Assembly: GCA_944390745.1 (NCBI GenBank)
Contig: CALXQK010000015.1
Coordinates: forward strand, 62,001 to 126,000
Direction: 5' to 3'
Source: an uncultured Duodenibacillus sp.
GTDB taxonomy: Bacteria; Pseudomonadota; Gammaproteobacteria; Burkholderiales; Burkholderiaceae_F
Length of the DNA: 64,000 nucleotides
Under the pieces are notes generated by a model. That model was not told the origin of the DNA, did not search any database, and saw nothing but the letters and a program-made list of their open reading frames with translations. Both the position numbers and the translations under genes were made by a program. Shown here piece after piece: positions 8,881 to 19,988 of the stretch (its first letter is position 1; every line of letters begins with the position of its first letter).

Positions 8881-9675
8881 ATGCAAGAAAAGATCCCTCT
8901 CTGCGTCATCATTCCGACCAGAAATGAAGAGGTCAACATCTCGGACTGCATCGACAGCTGCTCCTTTGCCGAAGAAATCATCATCATCGACGATTTCAGC
9001 ACGGATCGAACGGTTGAGATCGCCAAGTCCAAGCCCCTGAACATTCAGATCGTACAGCGCGCCCTGAACGGCGACTTCGGAAGTCAATATACCTTCGGCC
9101 TGGAATTTGCATCTCAGCCATGGGTTCTGTTTATCGATGCCGATGAACGGGTCTCCGAAGACCTGAAAAAGTCCATTTGTCAGGCCATTGCCTTGCAGAC
9201 GCCGCATCGCTACTGGATCCAGCGCACAAATTTCTACAAGCACCACCCGATGCGCCATGGAGTCCTACGTCCCGATTGGGTCGCTCGACTAATGCCTCGC
9301 GACGGCGCCCTTGTCAAGGGACTCGTTCATCAGGAATTTCTATCTCCCCATTCAGACGCGAAACTTGCCGGGCATCTGTTCCACAACCCCTACAGATCAT
9401 GGGAACACTATTTTGGAAAGTTCACCAAGTACACTGATCTTTCCGCAGAGAAGTATTTCTCGTCCGGGAAGCGCTGCTCATTCGTTCGAGACATTGTCCT
9501 CCGTCCTCTGTGGGCATTCTTCAAAATCTATATCCTCAACAGGGGATTTCTGGATGGACGGTATGGCTGGATCTTCTCGGTCTATCACTACTTCTACACA
9601 ATGACCAAGTACGTAAAGCTTTACGACCTTCAGGAAAACGCAGAGAAATCCAAAGAGGCTCGAAAGCAACAGTAA
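8881..9675 (+). CDS. GT2 glycosyltransferase, LPS-core type (WaaE/KdtX-like)
   Basis: This 264-residue GT-A enzyme starts with CVIIPTRNEEVNI and carries IIDDFSTDRT and the catalytic DADE motif (FIDADERVS near residue 85). Further features are the LVHQEF segment near 150 and the EHYFGKFTKY stretch near 180. This set matches the WaaE/KdtX family, which adds beta-1,4-glucose to heptose I of the inner core. I prefer the ATG at 8881 over the TTG at 8866 because a GGAG lies at 8868-8871. It sits between the heptosyltransferase and a second GT2 gene, which ends the same transcript. Confidence 0.83.
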   Translation: MQEKIPLCVIIPTRNEEVNISDCIDSCSFAEEIIIIDDFSTDRTVEIAKSKPLNIQIVQRALNGDFGSQYTFGLEFASQPWVLFIDADERVSEDLKKSICQAIALQTPHRYWIQRTNFYKHHPMRHGVLRPDWVARLMPRDGALVKGLVHQEFLSPHSDAKLAGHLFHNPYRSWEHYFGKFTKYTDLSAEKYFSSGKRCSFVRDIVLRPLWAFFKIYILNRGFLDGRYGWIFSVYHYFYTMTKYVKLYDLQENAEKSKEARKQQ

Positions 9676-9679
9676 TCCT

Positions 9680-10513
9680 ATGACCTACAACGGCCTGATC
9701 TCCGTCGTTTGTTCCACATACAACCGGCCGGAGGCTCTCAAGCGAACCATAGAGAGCCTGCTGAAGCAGACGGATGAAAACTTTGAGCTTTTAATTGCAG
9801 ACGACGGTTCCGACGACAGAACCGAGACGATGGTCCGCATCTTTGCCTCGCAAAGCAAAAAAATTCGCATCCAACACGTCTGGCATGAGGATAAGGGTTT
9901 TCGCCTGGCCGCAATTAGAAATCTTGCGTGCAAATCAATCAGCGGAGACTATCTGCTATTCATCGACGGAGACTGCATCGCATCTCCGCATTGGATTGAA
10001 ATGCATCGAAGGCTGGCTGAACCCGGCTGGACCGTCAGCGGCCAGAGAATTCTTCTGTCCTCTGAGCTCACCAATCGTTATGTTCACGCTGATGCGCTCG
10101 ACATCGACTGGAGTTTTTCGGCATTCCTAAAGCTTTACCGTCAGAATCTAATCAATCGTCCCTGGCCGATTCTTCACCTTCCCCTGGGCGCTCTGAGAAA
10201 GTCACGGAAAAACAACTGGAAGATGATCAAGGGATGCAACTGGGGGATGTGGAGTCGAGACCTCAGCATCATCAACGGCTTTGATGAAGAGTTTCAGGGG
10301 TGGGGGCACGAGGACTCCGATGTCGCGGTGCGCCTATTAAACAGCGGAGTTCACTTCAAGAATGGGGCCTACACGGCGCCCGTGCTTCACCTCTGGCATC
10401 CAGAGGCGAGCCGGGACCGTTCTGGTGGAAACTGGGACAAGGTACTCTACAGACTTCGAAACAAAGTTACGCAGCCTGCCCAGGGAATGTCAAAGACATC
10501 TGGAGCCGTGTGA
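9680..10513 (+). CDS. GT2 glycosyltransferase with GT7-type C-terminal motif
   Basis: This 277-residue enzyme has an N-terminal GT-A fold (VVCSTYNRPEAL, ADDGSDDRTE, FIDGDCIASPHW) and a C-terminal segment, NGFDEEFQGWGHEDSDVAVRLL near 225, typical of the galactosyltransferase/GT7 C-terminal domain. It starts 5 bases after the previous gene stops, so it is cotranscribed. Such enzymes are common in LPS outer-core clusters of beta- and gammaproteobacteria; donor and acceptor are not known. Its 3' end overlaps the 3' end of the convergent ligase gene by 24 bases. Confidence 0.8.
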   Translation: MTYNGLISVVCSTYNRPEALKRTIESLLKQTDENFELLIADDGSDDRTETMVRIFASQSKKIRIQHVWHEDKGFRLAAIRNLACKSISGDYLLFIDGDCIASPHWIEMHRRLAEPGWTVSGQRILLSSELTNRYVHADALDIDWSFSAFLKLYRQNLINRPWPILHLPLGALRKSRKNNWKMIKGCNWGMWSRDLSIINGFDEEFQGWGHEDSDVAVRLLNSGVHFKNGAYTAPVLHLWHPEASRDRSGGNWDKVLYRLRNKVTQPAQGMSKTSGAV

Positions 10514-11770
10514 CGCCTCTTGGAAATCTTTGCAACACGGCAAATTGCGTAGCAGCAGGATCACAACAAACAGCAAGGCCGAGGCAGTTCCCTCCGAGAA
10601 ATCCCACATAAATGAATTAAACAGCGCACCGCAAAGGTATGAAGCCAGTGCCGCGAGAGCAACGCATCTCAGCCCGCCCTCTGCTTTCCAGCCGCTTCTG
10701 AAAACTTCGAAAAGAAAAAGGAGCCAAAGTGCAAACCCAACAAGACCAAACTGGCTGAGCCAGTTCATGTAATCCGAATGCGGGTTTCCCTCCTTGATGA
10801 AGTCCATGCACTTTTCCCTGGCCGCACCATCTGCGCCTGACGTCACCCGGTTGCAGAACTCTGTTCCCCACATGCCGAGTCCGATTCCAAGAACCGGATT
10901 GTTCTCGAAAACCTCAACCGATGTTTTCCAAGCCGACAGGCGGTATCCGATCGAGCTGTTCCAGTTTCCCTCCTCCACCTTTTCAATATCAACAATGGCA
11001 TCGTTGATTCGGTTTTGAACTCGCGTCGAATTTATCGCCATCACAACAGCGGCAACAAGAACAACGAGGCACAGCATCAATTTCTTCCCCCGTCCAATTG
11101 GAAGAAATAGAGCCAGCGTCCCAGCAGCGGCAATAATGCAGACGTAGCCCGTCCGGCCGTTCGTCATGAAAAAGGTGAGAACCACAGCCAGAACCGAAAC
11201 AACCCCGCCAAAAATCTTCATTCGTCTGTCTTTTGACCGGATAGCAAGTCCCACTCCGAGACAAACGAGAAGCGCCATGAAATAGCCCTGGGCAATATGG
11301 CTGCGAAGAAAAATTGCGCCCTGCCCTGGAGTCATATCAGGGAGTCCCGGGACCCTGAAATAGATCCCAATGCAAACCAACAATAGAACAGTCAGCGACG
11401 CAAAGGCGCTGAACAGCACTTTTCCCTGAAATTCCTTCAGGCGGTTGAGAATCATCCAGAAAAGAAGAACCAGCAGAATCTTTCTTAACTTTGAAATACT
11501 GTGCAAGATATATTCACCAGCTGCTTCGCTCCAAACCATGGAAAGCAGAGCAACCGCCAGAAACGCCAACAAAAATTGGGCAAAAGGTTCTCTGCAAAGA
11601 AGACGTAGATCTTCAGAAATTCGTCCGCCAAACAGCCAGCAGACGAGGCAAAGTCCGCACAAAATATTTGTCAGAGACGTGGAATAAGGAATACAGAAAG
11701 CTATTCCTACAATACTCCACGCAGCAGCCTTGTACGAAGCCTCCTGTGCGGAGATTCTGTTTAGAGTCAT
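10490..11770 (-). CDS. O-antigen ligase family protein (WaaL-like)
   Basis: This 426-residue protein has about ten hydrophobic segments and the Wzy/WaaL periplasmic-loop pattern near residues 270-300 (SIGYRLSAWKTSVEVFENNPVLGIGLGMWG, followed by a PHSDYM stretch). O-antigen ligases transfer the finished polysaccharide from undecaprenyl diphosphate to the lipid A-core in the periplasm. The frame is open up to a GTG at 11788, but the ATG at 11770 has a better ribosome site (AGAGG six bases ahead). It follows the LapC-like gene on the same strand. A Wzy polymerase cannot be excluded by sequence alone. Confidence 0.85.
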   Translation of the reverse strand: MTLNRISAQEASYKAAAWSIVGIAFCIPYSTSLTNILCGLCLVCWLFGGRISEDLRLLCREPFAQFLLAFLAVALLSMVWSEAAGEYILHSISKLRKILLVLLFWMILNRLKEFQGKVLFSAFASLTVLLLVCIGIYFRVPGLPDMTPGQGAIFLRSHIAQGYFMALLVCLGVGLAIRSKDRRMKIFGGVVSVLAVVLTFFMTNGRTGYVCIIAAAGTLALFLPIGRGKKLMLCLVVLVAAVVMAINSTRVQNRINDAIVDIEKVEEGNWNSSIGYRLSAWKTSVEVFENNPVLGIGLGMWGTEFCNRVTSGADGAAREKCMDFIKEGNPHSDYMNWLSQFGLVGFALWLLFLFEVFRSGWKAEGGLRCVALAALASYLCGALFNSFMWDFSEGTASALLFVVILLLRNLPCCKDFQEASHGSRCL

Positions 11771-11804
11771 CAGCAACCTCTTTTCCACAAACAGTTCCCC
11801 TATC

Positions 11805-13619
11805 TCATCGGAACCAACTCATCTGCTTGATAGCGTCAAGCAGAACTTGCGTTCTATCACTGCGTTCGGCAGGACCATAAGTTCGACTCACAAATCGAAG
11901 CGTGCCCACGCCAGAAATCACCGCAATACGATCTTTTTCCACGATGGCGTTGTTCTTATAGTCCCCAACCAAAAACCATTCCGCCCCATTCTTCTTCCAC
12001 AATGATTTCCCTACGGAGTAGTCTCGTTCCGAACTGCGGCAATTCAGCACATCCTGCATGATAGTTGTGGAAACATCATATGCAGTGACAACATGGGATT
12101 GAACCCCGGAAGATTTTCCAGGCCAGGAAACAACCAAAGGCACCTTGATCTGTGCGTCGGTGAAGTTTCCGTTGTGCCCCCAGTAGTTTCTTTTATTGTC
12201 GTTGAACTCTTCGCCATGGTCGCCCGTGATGATCACGATGCTGTTTTCAAGCAGATCATTTCGCTCGAGAATGCTCCAGATTCTGCCGACATTCTTGTCT
12301 GCCGAGAACACGGCGTTTTTATAGAGATTGAAATACTCAGTCGGATCTGTCGAAGGCGACAACTTGAGATTATTCACCGCTTCCCAGGAAGGCGTGAACC
12401 TCAAGGGAACACCTGGCTCAGGCTGGTATCCGTGAATGTTGTCAAGAAAGATAAATGAAAAGAAAGGAGTCTTCCTTCCCACAACCCACCGCTCAAAATC
12501 TCGGATCGAATCGAGGTCGCGCTCCCAGGCCGTCCCGCCATCTGAACTGAGCCTTTTATCCTTGACTGTATGAAAGGCCGTTTTATCAAACTCTGGTCGA
12601 GTGATTGCAGCAGAGGAAAAAATTCCCACATCGTAGTTTTTCTTCTGAAACCCCAGCATCATTGCCGGAGGAACATTCCCCCTCAGCGCAGAATGCCAAT
12701 AGGATGGCGGAAGCCCGTAGAAGAGACCGAAAATACCTGCCCTTGTGCTGTTTCCGCTCGAGTAGTAGTTTGAGAATGTGATGTTCTTTTGCGCAATCGA
12801 CCACGTGTTGGGCATGACCTCCTGTGAGAGCATGTCGGCGCGCAGAGAGTCAAGCACGATGAAAATCACGTTCTCTTTTGACGGAGCGTCAGAAAACACG
12901 AGGGGATTTCTGGGATAGCGAAGCGTCTCAATCTTCTCGCAAACAGCACGCACAGTTTGGTCTTCTGAAGACTCCCCGCCAGCGAGTCCAACCTTCCTCA
13001 AGAAGCTGTTCATTGTCAACGGAAAGGCCCAGGGGACGGACTCGGACATCCAAGTAATGCGCGCATCGCTTTTTGCTGAGGCAAATGCGTACCAGAAATT
13101 GGCCGACAAGTAACAGACTGTCAAAACCGTCACAGCAGGCCAGACTGCACGCCTTTCGGCAAGCTTTCCTGCCAGCCAGAGCAGGCCTGCGACAGCGGCG
13201 CAAATGCAAAGCACATAGGCGCCGATTTGAAGCCACATCTCCATTGAGAAGTGAATGACCTCGCTGCCGCCGTTGACAAAGAGGTCGATCATTGCGCAGT
13301 TCAGGTGGAAGCGATAGAGCTGGAACACATAAGTGTCCGTCACGATCAGCACCAGCAGCGCGGCATTGACTGCGCCGATCACCCACCATGAGATTTTTTT
13401 CGGCAGCAGACGACTGGCTCCATACGAAACCGAGAGGTTCAGCAAAAACGAAAACAAAAAGAGCTGCCCTGCGGCGTAAATGTAGAAAAAGAGCTGCTGA
13501 CTTCCTGTCAAGCTGGACTCCACGGAGAGGTACCGTGAAGAAACAGCCGTCAACACAAGAGCGACCAGCACGCTGACCCAGCAGCAAAACCTCAGGCTTT
13601 CTCTGCGCTGAAACTTCAT
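11805..13619 (-). CDS. LapC/YejM (PbgA)-like inner-membrane sulfatase-fold protein
   Basis: This 604-residue protein has about five N-terminal membrane helices (to about residue 175) and a periplasmic sulfatase-fold domain. The family hallmark SSGNSTRAGIFGLFYGLPPSYW lies at residues 287-308 and closely matches E. coli YejM. YejM/LapC controls LpxC stability and thus LPS synthesis through LapB. Here the metal-site residues look intact: D257 (VLDSLRAD), T292, D467-H468 (TGDHGEEF) and H482. E. coli YejM lacks the DH pair. It lies 12 bases after dnaE on the same strand and precedes the O-antigen ligase. It could be an active phosphatase, sulfatase or phosphoethanolamine transferase, or a regulator. 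Confidence 0.85.
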   Translation of the reverse strand: MKFQRRESLRFCCWVSVLVALVLTAVSSRYLSVESSLTGSQQLFFYIYAAGQLFLFSFLLNLSVSYGASRLLPKKISWWVIGAVNAALLVLIVTDTYVFQLYRFHLNCAMIDLFVNGGSEVIHFSMEMWLQIGAYVLCICAAVAGLLWLAGKLAERRAVWPAVTVLTVCYLSANFWYAFASAKSDARITWMSESVPWAFPLTMNSFLRKVGLAGGESSEDQTVRAVCEKIETLRYPRNPLVFSDAPSKENVIFIVLDSLRADMLSQEVMPNTWSIAQKNITFSNYYSSGNSTRAGIFGLFYGLPPSYWHSALRGNVPPAMMLGFQKKNYDVGIFSSAAITRPEFDKTAFHTVKDKRLSSDGGTAWERDLDSIRDFERWVVGRKTPFFSFIFLDNIHGYQPEPGVPLRFTPSWEAVNNLKLSPSTDPTEYFNLYKNAVFSADKNVGRIWSILERNDLLENSIVIITGDHGEEFNDNKRNYWGHNGNFTDAQIKVPLVVSWPGKSSGVQSHVVTAYDVSTTIMQDVLNCRSSERDYSVGKSLWKKNGAEWFLVGDYKNNAIVEKDRIAVISGVGTLRFVSRTYGPAERSDRTQVLLDAIKQMSWFR

Positions 13620-13631
13620 GATGAAAAAGAC

Positions 13632-16600
13632 CTACCCTCGATATCCGTACTCGTAGTGCGCCCTGGCAACGCCCGGCAGCGTTCTCAGGATGCTCACCAG
13701 GTGATCAGTGGGTTCGATGCGGTCGTTGAAGCTGATGATGCCTCTGGAGCCCTTGACGCTGACGACGGCCTCGCACTCAACGCCGTGCTCCGTCGTCGGG
13801 GCGGCGACAAAGAGCTTCTTGATTTCCTGCGCGTCGGCCTCTTCGGAAATTTCAAAGACAAGCCGAGCGCCGCGGCGCACGCGCTCCTGCTCCAGCGTCG
13901 AAATCTGGTTGGCGATCAGGCTCATGCGCCCTGATCGCTCGTCAAAGCGGCCCCGCCCCGTGATCACCAGAACCTCATCGGCGACAAGCAGGCTGCGGTA
14001 GCGATTAAAGGTCTCGCTGTAGGCAAGAACGTCAATCGTCTCCTGCCCGTCGCTCAGAACAATCACGGCAAAGCGGCCGCGCTTGCCCTGGATGATGCGG
14101 ATGTCCTGCACGATGCCGGCGATGGTCTGCAGGGTCTTGCCCATGGTCACCGAGCCGAAGGGCTGGGAGAAAGAGCGCACCTCGTTTCGGTAGGGCTCAA
14201 ACATGTCGCCCGTCAGGCAAAAGCCGTAGGCGAGCTTTTCCTCTGCAAACCGGCGACGGTCGTCCCACCGCTCGGCGGCAACCCAGCTCACGATGCGCTC
14301 TTCAACGCCGTTTTCATCGGCAAAGAGACTGGCCTGTCCGATGGAGGCCGCCACCGTGTGCGCTGCGCTGAGCGCCTGCTGGACATTTCCAAAGAGCTTG
14401 CCGCGGTCGGGATCGATCGAGTCGAACGCTCCGGCGCGGACCATCTGCTCGAGAATCTTTCGGTTGACCGCCGGCACGCGGGCCGCGAGATCAAAAATAT
14501 CCAGATAGGGTCCGTTCATGAGACGCTCGTCGAGGATTTCCTCCACGACGTTCTGCCCCACGCCCTTGATTGCGCCCAGTCCGAACCGCACCGTCTTTTC
14601 ATCGGGCACGGTGAAGAACCATTCGCTGATGTTGATGTCGGGCGGCAGAACCGTGACTCCCATGGCGCGCGCATCCTCGGCGAGCGCGCGCATCTTCTCG
14701 CCCGAGTCCATCGACAGGCAGAGGTTGCCTGCGGTGAAGCAGGCCGTGTAGTGCACCTTGAGGTACGCCGTCTGCCAGGCCACGTAGGAGTAGGCCGCGG
14801 CGTGCGACTTGTTGAAGCCGTAGCCTGCGAACTTCTCCATCAGGTTGAAGATTTCCGTGGCGGTTTCCTCGCTGACGTTGCGCTCGGCGGCGCCCTTGAC
14901 GAAAACCGCACGCTGCCGCTTCATCTCCTCGACGTTCTTCTTGCCCATGGCGCGGCGCAGCAGATCGGCGCCGCCCAGGGAGTAGCCGCCGATGGCCCGC
15001 GCCACGAGCATCACCTGCTCCTGATAGACCATGATGCCGTAGGTCTCGCGCAGAATCGGCTCCATTCGGGGATCGAGGTACTCAACCTTCTCGCGGCCGA
15101 ACTTGCGGTCAATGAAGTGCGGGATCTGATCCATCGGACCCGGACGGTAGAGCGCGTTCAGGGCCACCAGATCCTCGAGGCAGTCGGGCTTGGCCTTGCG
15201 CAGCTGATCGCGCATTCCGTCGGATTCAAACTGAAACACGGCGCCGGTGTTTCCGGTCTGGAAAAGTTCGAGCGTCGCCTTGTCGTCGACCGGAATGCGT
15301 GAAAGATCAAACTTCTTTCCCGGATTGAGACGGTCGATGTACTCAACAGCCTTGCTGAGAATCGTCAGCGTGGTAAGTCCAAGGAAGTCGAACTTTACGA
15401 GCCCGACGTTTTCCACGTCCTTCTTGTCGAACTGGCTCACCGTGTTCTCGGGCCGTCCGTCGGCGTTGTAAAGCGGGCAGAAGTCGGTGAGCTTTCCGGG
15501 CGCAATCAGCACGCCCCCGGCGTGCATGCCGAGATTGCGCGTGAGGCCCTCGAGGGCCTGCGCGTAGCGCATCAGCTCAGCGAAATCGGGCTTTTCAGAG
15601 CACGCCTTGAAGTCGGGCTCCATCTCGGCGGCTTTCTTGAGCGTGATGTCCATGCCGGGCTTCTGCGGAATGAGCTTTGCCAGCTCGTCGACCTTGCTGT
15701 AGCTCATGTTGAGCACGCGTCCGACGTCGCGCACCACGGCCTTGGCGCCCATGGCGCCGAAGGTGACGATCTGGCTCACCGCCTGCACGCCGTAGGTGCG
15801 CTTGACGTACTCAATCGTGCGGTCGCGGTTGTGCTGGCAGAAGTCGACGTCGAAGTCGGGCATCGAGACGCGTTCCGGATTGAGGAATCGCTCGAACAGC
15901 AGCCCGTAGTGCAGGGGATCAAGATCCGTGATGCCCAGCGCATACGCCACAAGCGAACCCGCGCCCGAGCCGCGCCCCGGCCCCACCGCCACGCCGTTTC
16001 TCTTGGACCAGTTGATGAAGTCCTGCACGATGAGGAAGTACCCGGGGAACTTCATCTCCGTGATGGTCTTGAGCTCATACTCAAGCCGCTCCACGTACTC
16101 CGGACGCTTGCGGTCGCGCTCCTCCTTGTCAGGGTAGAGAAACTCCAGGCGCCGCTCGAGACCCTCGTGCGAGAGCTGCACCATGTACTCGTCAAGACTC
16201 ATGCCCTCGGGCGTGGGAAAGACCGGCAGCTGAGGCTTTTGCAGCACGCCGTCGAGGCTGCAGCGCTGCGCGACGACGACCGTGTTTTCAATCGCCTGCG
16301 GGATGTCTGCAAAAAGCTCGCGCATCTCATCTTCGGTCTTGAGATACTGCTCGGGCGAGAATTCCTTGGGACGGTTCGGGTCGGCAAGCACATGGCCGCT
16401 TGCGATGCAGCAGCGCACCTCATGCGCCGTGAAATCCTCCTTCTTCAGGAACTGAATGGGGTGCGTGGCAACCACCGGGAGGTCGTGGTCGACGGCAAAG
16501 CATGCCATCCTGGAGACCACCGCCTCATCGTTCTTGCGGCCGGCGCGCTGCAGCTCGGCATAGAGCCGCCCGGGGAAGGCCGCCAGAAGCGTTCTGAGAA

Positions 16601-17066
16601 TCGACTCGGCCTCCTCGGTTCTGCCGGCCATGAGGTGGCGCTCGAGAATGCCCTGCGGGCCGCCCGTCAAGCACAGCAGCCCCCGGCAGCTCTCGGGCGT
16701 GAGCCAGTCGAGGCGCACCTCCCCGCGTCCAAGATACTGATTGAGCATCCAGCCGCGCGAGAGCAGCTCGCACAGCGACAGGTAGCCCTCGTGGTTCTGG
16801 CAGTAGACCGTCAGCCGATAGGGCTTGTCGCGCTCGCGGGCGCTGAGGTTCGTCACCCACAGATCACACCCGAGAACGGGCTTGATGCCGTCGGCAATGG
16901 CGTGCGAGTAGAACCGCAGTCCGCCGAAGATGTTCATCGAGTCCGTCAGACCAAGCGCCACGCCGCCCTGTTCGGCCACCGCCTCGAGAATTGGGTCAAG
17001 CCGCACGATCCCGTCGGTAATGGAATACTCGGAGTGAAAGCGAAGATGAACGAAGCGATCGGACAT
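13632..17066 (-). CDS. dnaE: DNA polymerase III alpha subunit
   Basis: The 1144-residue protein is the replicative polymerase alpha subunit of normal length. It starts with the PHP domain (MSDRFVHLRFHSEYSITDG) and has the catalytic PDFDVDFCQHNRDR motif near residue 400. A KSHAAAYSYVAWQTAYLKVHY segment is typical of the finger and little-finger region, and a C-terminal OB domain follows. The start is the ATG at 17066, 133 bases from ettA. The lapC-like gene begins 12 bases after the stop, so the two may share a message. No other replisome gene is near. Confidence 0.98.
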   Translation of the reverse strand: MSDRFVHLRFHSEYSITDGIVRLDPILEAVAEQGGVALGLTDSMNIFGGLRFYSHAIADGIKPVLGCDLWVTNLSARERDKPYRLTVYCQNHEGYLSLCELLSRGWMLNQYLGRGEVRLDWLTPESCRGLLCLTGGPQGILERHLMAGRTEEAESILRTLLAAFPGRLYAELQRAGRKNDEAVVSRMACFAVDHDLPVVATHPIQFLKKEDFTAHEVRCCIASGHVLADPNRPKEFSPEQYLKTEDEMRELFADIPQAIENTVVVAQRCSLDGVLQKPQLPVFPTPEGMSLDEYMVQLSHEGLERRLEFLYPDKEERDRKRPEYVERLEYELKTITEMKFPGYFLIVQDFINWSKRNGVAVGPGRGSGAGSLVAYALGITDLDPLHYGLLFERFLNPERVSMPDFDVDFCQHNRDRTIEYVKRTYGVQAVSQIVTFGAMGAKAVVRDVGRVLNMSYSKVDELAKLIPQKPGMDITLKKAAEMEPDFKACSEKPDFAELMRYAQALEGLTRNLGMHAGGVLIAPGKLTDFCPLYNADGRPENTVSQFDKKDVENVGLVKFDFLGLTTLTILSKAVEYIDRLNPGKKFDLSRIPVDDKATLELFQTGNTGAVFQFESDGMRDQLRKAKPDCLEDLVALNALYRPGPMDQIPHFIDRKFGREKVEYLDPRMEPILRETYGIMVYQEQVMLVARAIGGYSLGGADLLRRAMGKKNVEEMKRQRAVFVKGAAERNVSEETATEIFNLMEKFAGYGFNKSHAAAYSYVAWQTAYLKVHYTACFTAGNLCLSMDSGEKMRALAEDARAMGVTVLPPDINISEWFFTVPDEKTVRFGLGAIKGVGQNVVEEILDERLMNGPYLDIFDLAARVPAVNRKILEQMVRAGAFDSIDPDRGKLFGNVQQALSAAHTVAASIGQASLFADENGVEERIVSWVAAERWDDRRRFAEEKLAYGFCLTGDMFEPYRNEVRSFSQPFGSVTMGKTLQTIAGIVQDIRIIQGKRGRFAVIVLSDGQETIDVLAYSETFNRYRSLLVADEVLVITGRGRFDERSGRMSLIANQISTLEQERVRRGARLVFEISEEADAQEIKKLFVAAPTTEHGVECEAVVSVKGSRGIISFNDRIEPTDHLVSILRTLPGVARAHYEYGYRG

Positions 17067-17121
17067 GGGCGCGCCGGCTCAAAACGATGCAGCCTTGCAG
17101 AAGAAATGGTCTTTACAGGGC

Positions 17122-17159
17122 AAAGGGAATCCGCGCGGGCTGCGCCGCGGATTCCCTTT
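17122..17159 (-). terminator. Strong hairpin between ettA and dnaE
   Basis: A perfect 14-base-pair stem (17122-17135 with 17146-17159) with a 10-base loop lies in the gap between two genes on the same strand. T runs flank it on the plus-strand side. It probably ends ettA transcripts, though the T tract lies on the wrong side for a textbook terminator in that direction. Confidence 0.5.
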
Positions 17160-17199
17160 TTCCGAGCTCTTTTTTTCGAGCCCCAGCCCTGCCTCGGGT

Positions 17200-18864
<1,665 letters not shown>

Positions 18865-19126
18865 TGAAGGTTCCGTATGAAAGATTGGGGAAAGGGAAAG
18901 GGTGCGGAAAAGAAACCAGGAGCAGACGCCGCGTCTGCCCGCTTCGACAGGGTTCGGTCCTGGCCAGAGGCCGGGCGGCGCGGCGCCGGTCCGCATCGTC
19001 GCAAGCTGAGCCCAGAGGCCGGCGAACCTGGAAAACGCGCCTGTTTTCACTGCGTATTTGAAAGCCGCTAGTTTAGCAAACCGCCGCCGCAAAGCCGATT
19101 TTTCCACTGCGGCTTGCGGCACAAGA

Positions 19127-19183
19127 AAGGGCCGTCCGCCCCGCATCTTCACCATGAAAAGAGCGGGTCGGACGGCCCCCTGG
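19127..19183 (-). terminator. Hairpin downstream of the Asp/Arg repeat gene
   Basis: Complementary arms (GGGCCGTCCG at 19127-19136 with its partner near 19173-19182) flank a loop of roughly 30 bases in the gap between the repeat-protein gene and ettA. There is no clear T tract, so this is a weak terminator call. Confidence 0.35.
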
Positions 19184-19240
19184 CTGCATGCACGGCGCAC
19201 ACGCACTCAGTTCGTCAGCGGCCGCGGCTGCAGTCGAAAA

Positions 19241-19627
19241 TCAACGGCGATCGTCGCGGCGGTCATCACGGCGATCCTTGCGGTCATCACGGCGATCCTT
19301 GCGATCATCACGGCGATCCTTGCGATCGTCGCGGCGATCGTCACGACGGTCATTGCGCCCGCCGCGGCGGACCTCGTCCTGATGACGGCGCTGCATCTCG
19401 CGGCGCCACTCATCGCGCGAATAGCGCTTGTTGGACTTGCGGTCGTGGTCGTAGTAGTACTTCCCATCCCAGCGGGCGTCGTCGCGGTGGCGCTCAAAAT
19501 ACTCTCTCTCGGAGCGGTCCTTGATGCCCGAAAGAAGTTCCATAAATCCATTGTCGGCCGCAGAGGCGGCAAGCGGGGCCAGGGCGGCAAGGCCGGCAGC
19601 GGCAACCAGACGGCGTCTGGTCAGCAT
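19241..19627 (-). CDS. Secreted protein with Asp/Arg-rich heptad-like tail repeats
   Basis: The 128-residue protein is not assigned to a family. It has a signal peptide of about 23 residues with a twin-arginine-like start (TRRRLVAAAGL), then a short region with Tyr and charged residues (YFERHRDDARWDGKYYYDHD). The last 40 residues are almost only Asp, Arg and Lys in units of seven (DRKDRRD). The DNA under this tail repeats with a 21-base period, so copy number can change. The protein probably reaches the periplasm and binds polyanions or metal, but this is a guess. Confidence 0.7.
   Translation of the reverse strand: MLTRRRLVAAAGLAALAPLAASAADNGFMELLSGIKDRSEREYFERHRDDARWDGKYYYDHDRKSNKRYSRDEWRREMQRRHQDEVRRGGRNDRRDDRRDDRKDRRDDRKDRRDDRKDRRDDRRDDRR
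19254..19340 (-). repeat. 21-bp tandem repeat within the Asp/Arg tail
   Basis: The unit TCATCACGGCGATCCTTGCG plus one variable base is repeated three times in near-perfect form (about 19263-19325 on the plus strand). Degenerate copies lie on each side. Each unit encodes DRKDRRD in the minus-strand gene. Repeats of this kind vary by slippage. Confidence 0.85.
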
Positions 19628-19988
19628 GAGCGTTCTCCTTGAAAAAAAATGAATGCGAACAACGACTCAACCGTTTGTTTGGTCGTATCACCACCGCGCG
19701 TCAATTTTTCGCCGTGTTGTGTATCCGTGTATGACCAATTTCCATGCGCCCGGGCGGCGCTGCCGCAGACGGCGCGCGTGAACCGCGCGCTGACTTCATG
19801 TCCTCCGCACGCCGGAAATCGCCGGCGTTCACGTTACAATGCGCCGCATGAACCGCCGCACGGATGCGCCTGCCTTCAGGCGCGTCCCGCGGCCGGATCC
19901 CCTGCAACGGCCAATACTTTTGCGTATGTTCCCCGGCGCCCGCTTCCTCGGCCGAGCGCCTTCCTGAGTTTGTTTTCCACGCCCGCTC
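19628..19988. other. Intergenic region between the repeat-protein gene and mltD
   Basis: About 360 bases separate the divergent starts. On the plus strand a TACAAT at 19835-19840 could serve as a -10 box for mltD, but no clear -35 is seen. No RNA gene or convincing coding sequence was found. Confidence 0.4.

Noticed and set aside
19254-19340. CRISPR array from the regular 21-base repeats
   Set aside because: The repeats are adjacent without spacers, in frame, and encode a charged tail.
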